A stretch of 64,000 nucleotides of DNA from Phaeotremella fagi (Eukaryota; Basidiomycota; Tremellomycetes; Tremellales; Phaeotremellaceae), in contig BCHU01000010.1 of NCBI GenBank assembly GCA_001599715.1, positions 992,001-1,056,000 on the forward strand, in the 5' to 3' direction. The notes below the pieces were generated by a model. It worked only from the letters and a program-made list of their open reading frames with translations. It was not told where the DNA came from and did not search any database. The position numbers and the translations under genes were made by a program. Each line of letters starts with the position of its first letter. Positions within the stretch are counted from its first letter, which is position 1. Positions 46,794 to 61,385 of this stretch are shown here, piece after piece.

Positions 46794-47326
46794 TCACAGT
46801 TGAACAACCTCGGTTGGATACTTGTCCATCCACTCTTTGATGCCCCCCACCAACACCAACGCCGTTGAACCTTTTTCACCACGTCTATCAAGTTCATCCT
46901 GATACCAGCCTGCACATCTTGGTCCACGGCCTTTACTGCTTGAACAATGAAAGACAACTTTGGGATATCTGTAACAGTCGAAGCTCATGAGTTCCTCGCA
47001 TCATCGTTCAAAACAGAATTCACAACTCACCTCAAAAGGATTCCATATAAGCTAGGAAGGGTTTGATGAAAAGTTTGCGCCGGGAAATTGACAGCCCCTG
47101 GGACAAAGTAAGGGAGAGTCTCCTGTGCATGGTGAGTCTGAAAACCACAAGTCTGAAAAGTAACAAGTACACGACGAACCTCGATGTCTGTCCTTCTAAC
47201 GTCAACTATAAGAACTGTCGAAGCTGTCTCTGGAACAACAATCCATCCATGTAGCTCTTCAGCAGATACTTGACCGGGTACACTTTGAGGTTTTGGCAGC
47301 GAATCATACCAAGACGTCGTTGCCAT
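46794..47326 (-). CDS. Rhodanese-fold phosphatase/reductase (Cdc25/Acr2-like)
   Basis: Start ATG at 47326 (MATTSWYDSLPKPQSVPG). A rhodanese opening (LIVDVRRTDIE) is followed by an intron in the region 47100-47190 and GAVNFPAQTF. A second intron precedes YPKVVFHCSSSKGRGPRCAGWY, whose Cys-x6-Arg loop (CSSSKGRGPR) is the active site of this class. The end reads LVLVGGIKEWMDKYP. Such small fungal proteins act as arsenate reductases or Cdc25-like phosphatases; which one applies here is not decided by sequence. Length is about 140 residues. Confidence 0.8.
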
Positions 47327-47902
47327 TATGAGATATCCTGTCTTTGGCAACTGATGAATTGTAAAGAATCTGTACCATGAACACCAGACCTGGTTTTTAT
47401 ACAGAGCTATGAATTCCGTTGGAAAATCACAAAAATCAAATTCACTTTTGAATTTGAATATGAATCACTTAGTGACAAAAACCATCGACGATGAGTAACT
47501 TATGCGGCAAGTGCTTGTTGCATTCGGAAAACATGACGCTGTAAGTGTAGCGGGGAATTTTTACACATCTATCTTGTACATACAGTGTCGTCACTTTGGG
47601 TAGAAACCCCAAATTACGGCTGGTGCGGGAGGAAAAGTAAAAATGTCAATCAGGCTCATCAATCGGCAATTGAGAAAGAACTGTTTGTCTTTTAGAAGCA
47701 CGCGGTGTCCTGATACTGAAAGCAATGACCTCTAGCACAACAACGGAGGGCTCATTTGTGACATGCAACTGTCCTTCTTGTTTGTCTTCTCCCGAAGAGA
47801 GGAAATTCCCTGATTTCTCCTCTCCTTTTCGTGCAAGACTGTCATTTCGTACTCAAATCAAAATAGTCATTCTCCACAAATCCCTCATAATCACCTCAAA
47901 GT
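47327..47902. other. Divergent promoter (rhodanese-like / copy F)
   Basis: Shared upstream region of about 580 bases with no recognised element. Confidence 0.35.
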
Positions 47903-49146
47903 ATGTCCATGATTTTGACATCATCATCCCAACAACCCCATAAACTCCTTCCCACAGAATTATGGCTCCACGTAATCAGTTTCCTGCCAGCACCACCACC
48001 AGCATCAGTTTATCAAGTTGGATATGCAGAATTTCAGAAGACACTAGGGGCTTTTTCGCAAGTTAGTCGGGTATGTGTACACACTCATAGTTCCAACTGT
48101 CTAACGCTGAGCTTCTGGCTTGAAAGCTTTTTCACGATTGGGTCACTGATCGCTTGTACAATTCGGTTTACGCTCATGACGTCCACAAACTTCTGGACGG
48201 TCTCTTCACTGAGTCTTCAATTGTTCGACGTACCGCTAACAAAGAGTATTGTCTTAATCGCATCAAACATCTCACCTTTGTCAATCGGTTTAAACAGCTA
48301 CCATCTGGTCTCTCCAGCCCCGATACCATAGAAGAATTTGAAGATTCTGTTGATACTGTTGCAACATCATACGACAAAGAATTCCAATCATGGAACAACA
48401 GTTTAGCTCGACTCCAAAAATTCATGAAAACCCATCCTCTATTCTCGAGTTTAAAAACTGTGGCTTTATCTCCGATAAATTTTTCCCCTTTTATGGCGGA
48501 TTTGAAGACGTCTGAGAATCTTACACGAATACGGCACTTCTCATCCTGTAATTTTTCGTATCAAGGTATGAGCAATAGTTATGGAAGAACACTCAAGAAT
48601 TTGTTTCAGTTGGTAATCAGTGCCAATGCTTCGGATTTCTGTTTCGAAGATATGGATGTGGGTTCTTTTAGTTCGCAGCTTTGTGATTATTCACAACGCA
48701 ATACTATTCCTCCCACCTTTCGTCATCATACCAATCAACGAACGTCGACTAGAAAAGAGATAATGTCTCCCATCGTAGTAGGCTCTGATAACATCTTCCC
48801 AATGACCAGTTTACAGGATGATCGACGTGACGTTGCAGATACGTTGAATGCGAGGTTGTACGCCATGGGTGCAGCACTGTTTCAACTGGAACATCTCAGT
48901 AACGAAAAACCTGCCGATGTCAATAGTTTTAGTCGACTAGCCAATCAGACCTCAGTCACGTACTATACCAACTTTTACACGCCAACCGCACAAGTTAGAT
49001 CCGATGTCGATGATGGCAGTAACTGGTGGGAAGAATGGGGCGCTTCGGTTCCCGGGGAAAAGCCTTTTTACCGTCTACCAGGAAAGGTAAAGAAGAGACA
49101 TATATCTGAGTTGACCCCCTGTAAATCATGTGGACTGTTGGATTAG
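47903..49146 (+). CDS. F-box-like/CxxC family protein, copy F
   Basis: Two exons (47903-48070 and 48127-49146) joined across a 56-base intron, GTATGT...TTGAAAG, give 395 residues. Exon 1 has LLPTELWLHVISFL and FQKTLGAFSQV; exon 2 starts LFHDWVTDRLYNSVYAHD. Later blocks are FRHHTNQ, IVVGSDNIFPM (PG replaced by VG), QTSVTYYTNF and the terminal TPCKSCGLLD. The AAG acceptor is needed to keep frame and the LYxSVY block. It is diverged but intact. Confidence 0.75.
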
Positions 49147-49367
49147 AGGCGTAACCGGTGTAAAAAGGAGTTAAAGTCAGTTAGAACAATTTTATCATAC
49201 GCTTTTATTTGGATAGAACCATCCAGTGGTGTCAACACTTTTTTTTAAATCTATGTATCTAGCTGTGAAATCTACAGAAATGAAAACAAATACAGCACTT
49301 CTCAAAATGGGAAAATAACCATCTAACAAAGCTAACATCTTTCGTGATAAGGTTCTGCATCCTTCAC

Positions 49368-50491
49368 TCAACAGATTTTGAATTTCTCCTGTAATCCATT
49401 CTCATAATCTGAAAGATTAGCTAGGGAAGAAGCCAAAAATCCCAAAGGGGTAGTAGGCAACGAATCCCCCGAGTCAACCGTAGAAACCGGTGAACCAGGT
49501 GTTGAGCCCCCCTTCCGATTGAAAAAGCTAGGTGAAGGTATATCACCTTTCAAACCACCGACTTCAAACGATTCAATATATGCCCTACAATCATCAACGT
49601 CTGAGCAGCACTTTCAATGAGGATGGAAGTCTTACTTGAAAAAAAAACTCCATCTCCTGGTGGTAGGTACGAAATGACATCCGTCATGAAACTCAACCCT
49701 TGAATTCGGACATCGATCAACAAGCGTCATCCCATAAGCTTCATCTACGACTGAATCGTTCTTCCCCAGAACACATAGTACTGGTAAGCTGCCTGGCAAG
49801 GGGAAATACGGTGTCAAGTCAGGTGTGGTGGTGTATGGTACGAATCCGCCTGTCGAGATGATAACTGCCACCGATGGTCAGCATTGTGGAGAATTTTGAC
49901 AAGACATACACTTGAATTGATTGAGCTTTGGATGAGCAGGGAAAGCGGGATGTAGATTCGGTTTTGATATCTAAATTTATTACCGTTGAAATATAATCAT
50001 TTATTCTTCTGGATCCAAAACGTACCAAAGAAGCTATGATCGCAGCCATGAAAGCACCTTGTGAAAACCCAAACGCCCCATCAAAAGGACCATGAGAGAT
50101 GATGAAGTCATGTAGATAAGCGATACTTTGATCGAACTCTGCAATCAATCCATTATTAATTGAAAAAGAAAACAAAAATCACTTACCATTGACATCAATT
50201 TCCTCCCCAGTCCAAGTCCACCATCTCCTCGGTGTAGTCTCCTCATCATCCCTCAAATCTTGTCCATCAGGGAATTTCATGTGATAACCAGGTAAATCGA
50301 CTTTGATCACTTGATGAGGTGGTTCAGGGAACACTGGTCGAATTCATCAATACGTACTGTCTCAAGAGAGGGGAATCGTGAAGCGAGGTCTTACCGAATT
50401 CAACGTTTTCGCAGATCCTCATGATGGGTTCTATTTGCTTGGAGAAGATGTATGAGTTTTGAGTTAGACCGCAGAGAGCTAAGATTCTCAT
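49368..50491 (-). CDS. FSH1-type serine hydrolase
   Basis: A multi-exon gene from an ATG at 50491 (MRILALCGLTQNSYIFSKQ). The following exons give EFDQSIAYLHDFIISHGPFDG and GFSQGAFMAAI, whose Ser is the nucleophile. An internal exon carries TGGFVPYTTTPDL, GKNDSVVDEAYG (Asp) and FHDGCHFVP (His), which completes the triad. The last exon adds a Ser/Pro-rich tail ending LQEKFKIC. This is the FSH family of alpha/beta hydrolases. The physiological substrate is unknown. Confidence 0.82.
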
Positions 50492-50880
50492 TTTGATTTG
50501 ATGTAATTGGGAATGGATTCGTATCCATGTTTGCTCCAAGTTTCTCTATATATGATACTTTGCTCAATCCTTTCGCGCTTTCCCCATCATTCACTAAAGG
50601 AAATCTCACGCCACGAAAGGATTGATGAAGGCGCTTTGCTTAGTTACCATCACAATCGTAGATAAAAGGGTTCAATTTTTGTGGTAACACGCCTCTTATG
50701 CAAACGCCTTTCCCAAAGAATTCTGAAACAGTGATCCGCGGGAAGTTGATTGATTGAGAATCCAAAAATGATACATGGGTACCGAATACTGGATAGAGAC
50801 AGACTACGACGACGAGATTCACAGACTACAATTTAAAGGATACCTTTTTTTTTTACACACAAACAGCGTTGACTCCACGT
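50492..50880. other. Spacer before the fumarate reductase gene
   Basis: The promoter of the FSH1-type gene and the 3' flank of the fumarate reductase gene. Includes a T-rich run near 50845. No gene was seen. Confidence 0.35.
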
Positions 50881-53852
<2,972 letters not shown>

Positions 53853-54420
53853 GATGTGGGTGGGGTGTGTAGTAGTTAGATAGAGTAAGAAAGTAAGCTT
53901 GAATAGATGTTACTTGTTGTTGTACAGAGTAAAGAAAAGAATGACAGTAGTATGAAGAAATTCAATCTTCCATTTACATTCAATCCATTTCCCACCCACC
54001 GGTTATACGTTTCCCACTTTGACTACCAGACAAATAACAAGCCAGCAATTACAACTAACAATTACCCAATGTAGTAATTTACCGGTTTATTCTTGACCCG
54101 GCATGACCACCAATCTCATTTCCAACAGATGCTTTAGGAGATCACAAAGCATGTACATATAAACAGTGCTGTATGTGTGCTTTCACAAGGTGTGCATGTC
54201 TGGCAGGAGTCAGTATCCCGGGTCTTCGACTGGCTTCATTCCTTAGAAAGTGCTGACAAAGGATCAAAATCCCGAAGCGCCTCGCTCGACCAAACATCTT
54301 TCAAAGGATCAGATTGTCTGCAAAGCAAAAGCCTTCTCGTGTTGAATCTGCTGTAGACAAAAGCGACACCGTACTAAGCTACTGTAACAGTCACCACTTC
54401 TTCTCCTCCTCACACCAAAT
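53853..54420. other. Divergent promoter (fumarate reductase / copy G)
   Basis: Shared upstream region. Short frames on both strands are unsupported, and no element was recognised. Confidence 0.35.
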
Positions 54421-55752
54421 ATGTCAGCAAGCCTCCCCTCCAGTCTTTTGGTATACCAAACATCTACTCGATCTCCAAAGGACATCCTGCCGGTTGAACT
54501 TTGGTATATGATCATAGAAAACCTTCAGCATCCCAAGCTTACAAAAAGATCAAAAGCATCATTATCTCCCTTCCAAAGAACCGATCTAGCTATGTTAATG
54601 AGTACCCATTCGGTAAGACTTTCACAGATCTCAGAAATTGAAAATGAAATGAAGCTAATTATGATCTTCACACCGATATATTAGTCATTAAACCTGTGGA
54701 CAGCTCGATATTTGTACGGGGAGGCTCGTGTCAATGATTCCTCAAGTTTCTTTGCAGGGTTGATTCCCGACCCTACCACTGGAGAGTTTACACGCAAAAC
54801 ATTAAGCAAATCAGAGCTTTTAAACATGACGGAGAGCTTCAGCTTGGTCCATAAGTTGTATCAAATGGTACCGTTTCCCCAGAGATATTTCAGAGATTAT
54901 GACGATTGGTTTGAAGAATGCAGGTCTCGGGGAGAGCCTGTGATCAAAAGAGAGCTCGTAGAGGTAGAACAATGCGAGAAAGATTTAGAAAGCGTTGAAA
55001 GCTATATGGTTCATCACCCCTTATTCTCAAAACTTTCTTCGATATCAATCAATCCTACCGGAAGAAATTCAGCTTCTGGCGGCATTGCATCCAAGTTAGA
55101 GGAAATCGATAAAGATAAGAGTCAAAGACTTTTCGAGGTGAATCAGAAAGTGATCAACAAAATCTCAAGCATCGCAAGTAGAACCAAAGTAGATAATCTA
55201 TGTCTCAGGAATCTCGGTACGAGTCATCGACTTCAAATGCCGTACGTTCTCGCACACAAGAGTGAAAGTTCTCTCAAAATCGTTCATCATCATTATCACG
55301 AATACACGGAAACCGATGGAATAACCTTACCCATTATTATTCCCGGAGCCAACAATCTGTTCATGTTCCCTTCCAAAAATAGCGGTAGTCGGATCTCACT
55401 TCGGGCAAATGCTTGGAAATTTCATCAATCAATCTATGTTTTCGGTCAGCAACTCAAACTCTTGAAGAAGACTTGGGAAGAAAATCTCGCTCATCCTTGG
55501 AACAGTATTGAGATCGAGAGTCGTCTGGCTGATTTGATTGCTGATACCTCGGTGACAGTTTACGCTGATTTTATCAATTGGACTTCGCCGGGGAATGTCA
55601 GCACAGAAGACTGGTTAAGTGAAGTATCACATCCTACTCGGCTTTCAGATTCTCATGCTGGAGTCGAGTTCGAGCGTTATTTACCTGGTACTATCACTCG
55701 TAAAGGGTTGTCTGAATGGAATGGTTGTAAGGCGTGTGGCGAAGCGACCTAG
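54421..55752 (+). CDS. F-box-like/CxxC family protein, copy G
   Basis: Two exons (54421-54612 and 54685-55752) with a 72-base phase-0 intron give 419 residues. Exon 1 carries ILPVELWYMIIENL and FQRTDLAMLMSTHS; exon 2 opens SLNLWTARYLYGEAR. Family blocks continue with IVHHHYHEYTETD, IIPGANNLFMF, DTSVTVYADF and CKACGEAT at the end. The TSVTVYADF block is identical in copy H, so G, H and I form a subgroup. It is intact. Confidence 0.78.
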
Positions 55753-56110
55753 TGCTTCAAATTAAATATGGTTCAATGGATTGTAAGGGTGTTTACAAAA
55801 TACATATGACCACAGTAAGGGTATTGATGTGGAGTTGGGAGAATACTATACAAAGGTACGATGCAAATTTAGCAAATTTACAGTATCAAAGTCCTCAGCA
55901 AATTCTATGTGGCACTGCATCTACATAGATTTCTCCAAAGTAAATTCTCAGTTGCCAGATCAAAGGATGTAAGTAAATTGACCGATCATACCGAAAGAAT
56001 AAAAGTGATCAACTTTCTCAGGAAGCCCGCTGTACGCTCGTCTTTGAATCCACCCATTCAACGTCTCTCTTATCTTCTACTTCATAAAAAATATCGACAA
56101 AATATTCACA
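55753..56110. other. Spacer with promoter shared by copies H and I
   Basis: The part from about 55915 to 56110 matches 57490-57725 upstream of copy I nearly base for base in places (AAGTAAATTCTCAGTTGCC and similar), which shows duplication of gene plus promoter. Confidence 0.6.
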
Positions 56111-57349
56111 ATGACTTTAATTTTCAGTACAACTACTTACTCTCCACTAAAACTTCTTCCAGCAGAATTATGGTCAGGTATTATTTGCGATCTCCAACTT
56201 CCACCAAAATCAACATCACGCTCAGCTACAGGCAGATTTGGTCGAAACGATCTTGTTAATCTTATGAGGGTTCATTCTGTAAGTCAATACTTTGTACAAA
56301 CATAGTTGGAGGATGAACACTAAAGCCATGGTAAACCATTACAGCAATTCACCCCGTGGATTACTTATCTTCTTTATCAAAAGGTTGAGGTCAACAACAC
56401 CAAAAGTCTTTTTGTAGGCTTAACAGCTGAGACGTCATTAGTAGGAGATGATCGAAAATCACAGTTCAAAGAGGAATTGTTAAATCAGATTACTATACTC
56501 AGTTTCAAATTCGGCAAACCAACCTTTCCCAAAAAAACACATCACCTGGATTACAACATTTCATTTGAACGTCTGTGTGTTGACGCTGTCCACAAAGAAG
56601 CTTATAAAGACTACGAAGGATGGGAGGAGACTCTGGACGATCTTCAAATGGTCATGACAACAAAACCTTTGTTCACAAATCTCTCTAGTATATCACTTGG
56701 ATGTTTTAGCAGGAACGATTTTTACAGGCTTTTTGATAATGGTTATCTTTTAGAGGGAGGTCAGCCTCAGGAGTTATGGAATGTCTTGGCAAGAGTTTTA
56801 ACAAAAACAATCGATCTAGCATCTCAAACAAATGCTACTACAGTCTGTTCTCAAAGTCTAGGACTATCAAAGGAGAATCAAGAGTATGATATTCATGGAG
56901 ATAGCAATAAAAAGTTGACTATTGTTCATCATGTGTTGGATCAAAGACTAATCCGACCAATCATCGCCCCAGGTTTTCTCAATGCTTACATCTACAATCA
57001 ACCCATAGAGGCTTGGAGAAGTGAATTAAAGGTCACCCAAATGATTGAAACATTCAATGAGCAAGTCAATTTCTCCATTGGTAGCTATTCAACACAGGTT
57101 GGTTCCAGTGTTGATGGTGAAGTAGACAACATAAAAGCAACAGCCAGTTCTCTTGCAGCAAGAACTTCAGTCACAGTATATGCCGATTTTACGGATAGTG
57201 GGGATTCTGATCATTGGAAGGACAGAATACGCCGCTTGAAAGCATACTATGGTGAACGTTGTTTATCATTCAATCCACCTGGACATATAGAGCGGAAGAA
57301 CTTGTCAGAATGGTCATGTTGTCCTGCGTGTGGTCGGGAAGAATATTAA
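56111..57349 (+). CDS. F-box-like/CxxC family protein, copy H
   Basis: Two exons (56111-56278 and 56345-57349) with a 66-base phase-0 intron give 390 residues. Exon 1 is MTLIFSTTTYSPLKLLPAEL with LWSGII and FGRNDLVNLMRVHS; exon 2 starts QFTPWITYLLYQKVEV. Further blocks are TIVHHVLDQ, IIAPGFLNAYIY, ARTSVTVYADF and the double-cysteine ending CCPACGREEY. It is the tandem partner of copy I, with matching exon 1 length, intron position and even intron sequence. Confidence 0.8.
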
Positions 57350-57725
57350 AGCAGATATTGTAAAGCAGAGTTTGTAGTGAAATGTATACATGTGGCCACA
57401 GAAGGTTATCGATGTGGAGTGGGGAGAATACTATACAGAGGTATGATGACCATTTATTGAAGCCCTCAACAATTTCTACGTGGAACTGCGTCATTTACAT
57501 ATATTTCACCCAAGTAAATTCTCAGTTGCCAGATCAAAGGATGAAAGCAAATTGACCGATCATACTGAAAGGATGAAAGTGATCAGCTTCCTCAAGAAAC
57601 CCTCGATTTTCAGGCTGCCTGCCTGTCTTCAAACTCACCAATTCAACGTTCTCTCTTATCTTCTACTTCACCAAACATACTTATTCATCTTCTACTTCAT
57701 CAAATATACTTACAAAATATTCACA
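57350..57725. other. Spacer with duplicated promoter upstream of copy I
   Basis: See 55753-56110; the block from about 57490 to 57725 is the second copy, with a small insertion near 57610-57700. Confidence 0.6.
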
Positions 57726-58991
57726 ATGACTTTAATTTACAGTATGGCTACTTACTCTCCGCTAGAACTCCTTCCAACAGAATTATGGTCAGATATCATT
57801 GGGTATCTCCAACTTCCACCAAAATCAACATCACGCTCAGATACAGGCAGATTTGGTCGAAACGATCTTGTCAATCTCATGAGGGTTCATTCTGTAAGTC
57901 AATACTTTGTACAAACATAGTTGGAGGATGAACACTAAAAGCATGGAAAACCATCGTAGCAATTCACCCCATGGATTACTCATCTTTTTTATCAAAAGGT
58001 TGAGGTCAATAATACCAAGAGTCTTCTTGTAGGCTTAACGGATGAGACAACCTTGGTAAGAGATATACGAAAATCATATTCCAAAGAAGAATTGTTAAAT
58101 CAGACTACTAGACTGAGTTTTATACTTGGCAAACCAACTCTTCCGCTCAGAAAAACAGATAATCTGGAGTATGATGATGATTTTAAGTATCAGTGTGTGT
58201 CGGTAGTCCACCAAGAGGCTTTCAGTGACTACAAAAAATGGGAGGAGGCTCTGGATGATCTTCAATTGGTCATCAAAAAGAAAGCTTTGTTCACCAACCT
58301 CTCCAGTATATCACTTGGAGGTTTCAGCTTAAAAGATTTTCGAAGACTTGTAGGGGGAGCTTCTCTTTCATTAGAGGAAAGTCAGCTTGTGGGGTTATGG
58401 AACATCTCAGCAAGAGTTTTAACAAAAACAATCAATCTAGCATCTCAAACTGGTGCTACCACAGTCTGTTCAAAAAGTCTTGGGGTATCAGATCTGTATC
58501 AAGTGTATGATCTTCCTGGAGGTAGCTCTAAAAAACCAACAATTGTTCATCATGTTCCGCCTCCAAGTCTAGTTCAACCAATTCTACCCATTATTGCCCC
58601 AGGTTATGATAATGCTTTTATCTTTGCTCATGGTCCATATTCACAACCCATAGAAGCTCCAAACAATGCCTCAACAGTCATCGACATGATTGAGAGATTT
58701 GACAAGCAAGTCAAATTCTCTGTTGGAGATTATTCCTTACAATTTGGTTCCAGTGTTGACAATGATGTAAACAACAAAAATGCTGCATCACGTTTGGCTC
58801 TGGCTGCAGGAACTTCAATCACAGTATTTGCTGATTTTTGGGATGTTGGGGAATCTGATTATTGGATGGGACGTATACAGCGCTTTATCGCCTTGGGTAA
58901 CCGTGATTTATCATTTAATCCACCTGGATATATTGATCAGAAGAAGTTGTCAGACTGGTCATGTTGCCCTACTTGTGGTGAGAAAGAATAG
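57726..58991 (+). CDS. F-box-like/CxxC family protein, copy I
   Basis: Two exons (57726-57893 and 57960-58991) with a 66-base intron give 399 residues. Exon 1 (MTLIYSMATYSPLELLPTEL) differs from copy H at few positions; exon 2 differs much more, as in KDFRRLVGGASLSLEESQ. Landmarks are TIVHHVPPPSLVQ, IIAPGYDNAFIF, GTSITVFADF and the terminal CCPTCGEKE. This uneven divergence (conserved F-box, changing body) is what a substrate-recognition protein might show, but it has not been quantified here. Confidence 0.8.
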
Positions 58992-59193
58992 TGAAGTAGA
59001 TATAGTAGTGAAATGCATTTCTTCATCTTACATCCCTACCTACTGCAGTGTTCATCATTATTCAGGAACACGGATTCACTTCTTGCAGATTTCTCATACT
59101 GTGGCTACATTCACCAGACTCAGTTCTGACGAGCCAACATTCATCACTTTAAAAACCACTACAAAACGCTAAATAAAGTCTACGGATCTGCCT

Positions 59194-59859
59194 TTATTGA
59201 TCTCCCTTTAGACTTCGGAAACTCGAAAGATCCTCCCACTCTCTAACAGTAAGCCGATTCTTGATAATATACCACTGCTCAGTACTCATGTAGACTGCTT
59301 TAGACTTGTTTCGAGATTTAAGAGCATCCAACTCCATTCGAATCAATTGACTCTGAATATCTTTGATACGACTTTCGAACTCGTTGGACAGAGAATTCAA
59401 AGTTGACATCGAGTGTTTGGGAAACTCAAGCTTCCTAATGTGATCCTGGTGCAATTGTAGGATAGCTCTAAACGAGGTTTCAGCTTTGTGAATTGACTTC
59501 TTTAGTTCGAAACCAGCCGAATGACCAGATTTGCGATGAAGAAAATCTTCAAATTTTTTTGCGGCCGTGATGATTGAGGAGGGCGATGAATGATGGTTGA
59601 TCATATCAGGAAATACTTTCTGCATCTCTTGGTTGAAGCCTTCACTTGTTTTTGATAGTGTCGAGAAACTTTCGACGAGTCGGAGGCGTTGAAGATCACT
59701 GGCTGGGTTGTCGAATTCAATATTTACAAAATACCCGAGTGAGAGTCCAACTGTCGAAAGAAGAGCGTGAAGTGTTTCCTTCCATCGTACAGGATTAACA
59801 ATCTCGTTACAGATTTCTTGGAGTGAATTGATTAGTCGTTCGGAGGAAGAATTTTCCAT
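59194..59859 (-). CDS. Unassigned helical family K, member 1 (221 aa)
   Basis: A single exon from an ATG at 59859 (MENSSSERLINSLQEI). It is mostly helical and charged, without signal peptide or membrane helix. The block FVNIEFDNPASDLQRLRLVE followed by SFSTLSKTSEGF parallels LSQLKFDDPITESQFLQSEQ with SIKTLSNLIQNF in the gene at 62203. It ends in SSFRSLKGDQ. The function is unknown. Confidence 0.65.
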   Translation of the reverse strand: MENSSSERLINSLQEICNEIVNPVRWKETLHALLSTVGLSLGYFVNIEFDNPASDLQRLRLVESFSTLSKTSEGFNQEMQKVFPDMINHHSSPSSIITAAKKFEDFLHRKSGHSAGFELKKSIHKAETSFRAILQLHQDHIRKLEFPKHSMSTLNSLSNEFESRIKDIQSQLIRMELDALKSRNKSKAVYMSTEQWYIIKNRLTVREWEDLSSFRSLKGDQ

Positions 59860-60515
59860 GGTGCTTCACAGAGTTTACAACGTTCTCACAATTATATGTC
59901 GAAAGATTAAGCAAAGAAGAAAGAGACGAATAATAAAGAGTCTTCTACTTTAACATGACATTTCCATATTGGCCTATCAGCCATCAATAAGCCCGACTTA
60001 TGAAAGGTGCATTTTGTCAAAGGAGATGCTTTGGCAAAAGGAGCATCCTACTGCACAAGTGGTTGGCACTTTATAATCATTAGTAATTACAGTCAAGACA
60101 CAATAGAACTAGTCTTCTTCCTTGACTTCGTCTTCTAAGTGACTTTTCAGTAGTTTTCGTAGGCATCCGTGCGAGGCTTGAATCCTTTGGACTCCAAAAT
60201 TTGGTGCCACAAGTGGCCATTTTTTTGGTTCTCATCATTACAGTAGATTTTCAGTTTGTAAAGGAATGTTTGTGTATTGAAATAATAAAACTTTCACAGG
60301 GTATAAAAGAGTAAATATTACACCTGGAAGATACCTGAACTCCAATTTCTCTATGAGACCCCTCTTGGAACCGAACCCTATTCAATAGTGAATGATACTC
60401 CCAGAAGAGCTTTCTCTACCTGCTCAACCCAAATTGAGACGATAATCACTGCATCCCCAAGTCTTTACAACTATTCTAACATAATTCAAGTATTTATGGA
60501 GTTTACAGTACATAT
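59860..60515. other. Spacer holding a decayed copy of the family K 3' end
   Basis: The part at about 60295-60480 is described separately as a relic. The rest holds promoter sequence of 59859 and no recognised gene. Confidence 0.5.
60295..60480 (-). pseudogene. Relic of the 3' end of a family K gene
   Basis: The plus strand here resembles 62145-62300: both begin TTTCACA(A/G)GGTATA with AAAAGAGTAAAT or AAAAGTAAATAC, then share TTGGAACCGAACC or TTTGAACCGAACC and AGAAGAGCTTTC or GAAAGAGCTTCC. On the minus strand one frame reads WVEQVEKALLGVS and then a stop, against WVKEAEEALSDVS in 62203. No upstream coding part remains. Confidence 0.55.
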
Positions 60516-61385
60516 CTATCGTATTCCGTGTTTTAACTCTAGATCCTCCATTTGCCCTTCATGATAATCATCCCGAGCCTCAAATGTTCCATTGACCTTC
60601 TTCTCAAGTTGTTCCTCTGTCAAATCCGCAATACTAATGCTCCTTCCACTTGACGGATATTTAGACCTTTCCCTTTCTAACTCGTCTGTATATTCCTTCC
60701 ATTGGTTTGTGTTGAGAGATGGTTCAAGCCATTTGTAATGCTTGGCATCGTACAACGCCCTGTCTAACTCACTTCGTTCACCACCAGATGTGATGTTGTT
60801 GATCGAAGACTGAATTTTTTTGGTCAACTCCTTTACTTTATAATTGAAATATTTGTCACCACCACCACCATCAGATGAGTCTTTCAATTTTCGCTTCTCC
60901 ACACAAAGTTCGCCTAGCTGTTGCCAATCTACTTGTGCCGACATAACCGAATTTGTCAAATGCGAGACTCCAGTGTCCTTTCTTCTTTTATGTTTCTCCT
61001 TTTGACGACGAGTCTTTTTATCATAATCATGTTGCCAGAACTTAGATCTCCAATCATCAACCATACTTAATTCAGAATCTTGATCTTCTATTGATTTATA
61101 TAGTGAGTTGGTCTGTTCAGAAAACGTTTTAAGCGCTTTAGTAAATCTGTAGACCTCTTTTTTGGTTGGTGGATCAAGAAAATGGGCTGTTGCTTTACTT
61201 AAAGCTGTCATTGATTTGATACTGTTGGTAAAGTATGTTTCCAGGATGTCGTGTGTTGGTGGAGGGGGTGTTGATGATTTATCACCTGATGTTGATAGGA
61301 CAGATGGCAAAGTTTGATCATCTGTAGTTGATTGACTCATAGCTGATTGACTCATAGTTGATTGACTTGTAGTTGATTGATTCAT
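60516..61385 (-). CDS. Unassigned helical family K, member 2 (289 aa)
   Basis: Start ATG at 61385 (MNQSTTSQSTMSQS); the open frame extends to an upstream TTG only. The first 20 residues come from a short tandem repeat of 15 bases. A helical body includes TYFTNSIKSMTALSKATAHF, FLDPPTKKEVYRFTKALKTF and SEQTNSLYKSIEDQ, which recall the (F)(D/N)P...TLS...F pattern of the two neighbours. A basic segment (KTRRQKEKHKRRKD) near the middle could be a nuclear signal. The function is unknown. Confidence 0.65.
   Translation of the reverse strand: MNQSTTSQSTMSQSAMSQSTTDDQTLPSVLSTSGDKSSTPPPPTHDILETYFTNSIKSMTALSKATAHFLDPPTKKEVYRFTKALKTFSEQTNSLYKSIEDQDSELSMVDDWRSKFWQHDYDKKTRRQKEKHKRRKDTGVSHLTNSVMSAQVDWQQLGELCVEKRKLKDSSDGGGGDKYFNYKVKELTKKIQSSINNITSGGERSELDRALYDAKHYKWLEPSLNTNQWKEYTDELERERSKYPSSGRSISIADLTEEQLEKKVNGTFEARDDYHEGQMEDLELKHGIR
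61326..61380. repeat. Short tandem repeat, 15-base unit
   Basis: Units of the form AGTTGATTGACTCAT / AGCTGATTGACTCAT repeat about 3.5 times and encode the N-terminal QSTMSQSAMSQST of the 61385 gene. Confidence 0.75.
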
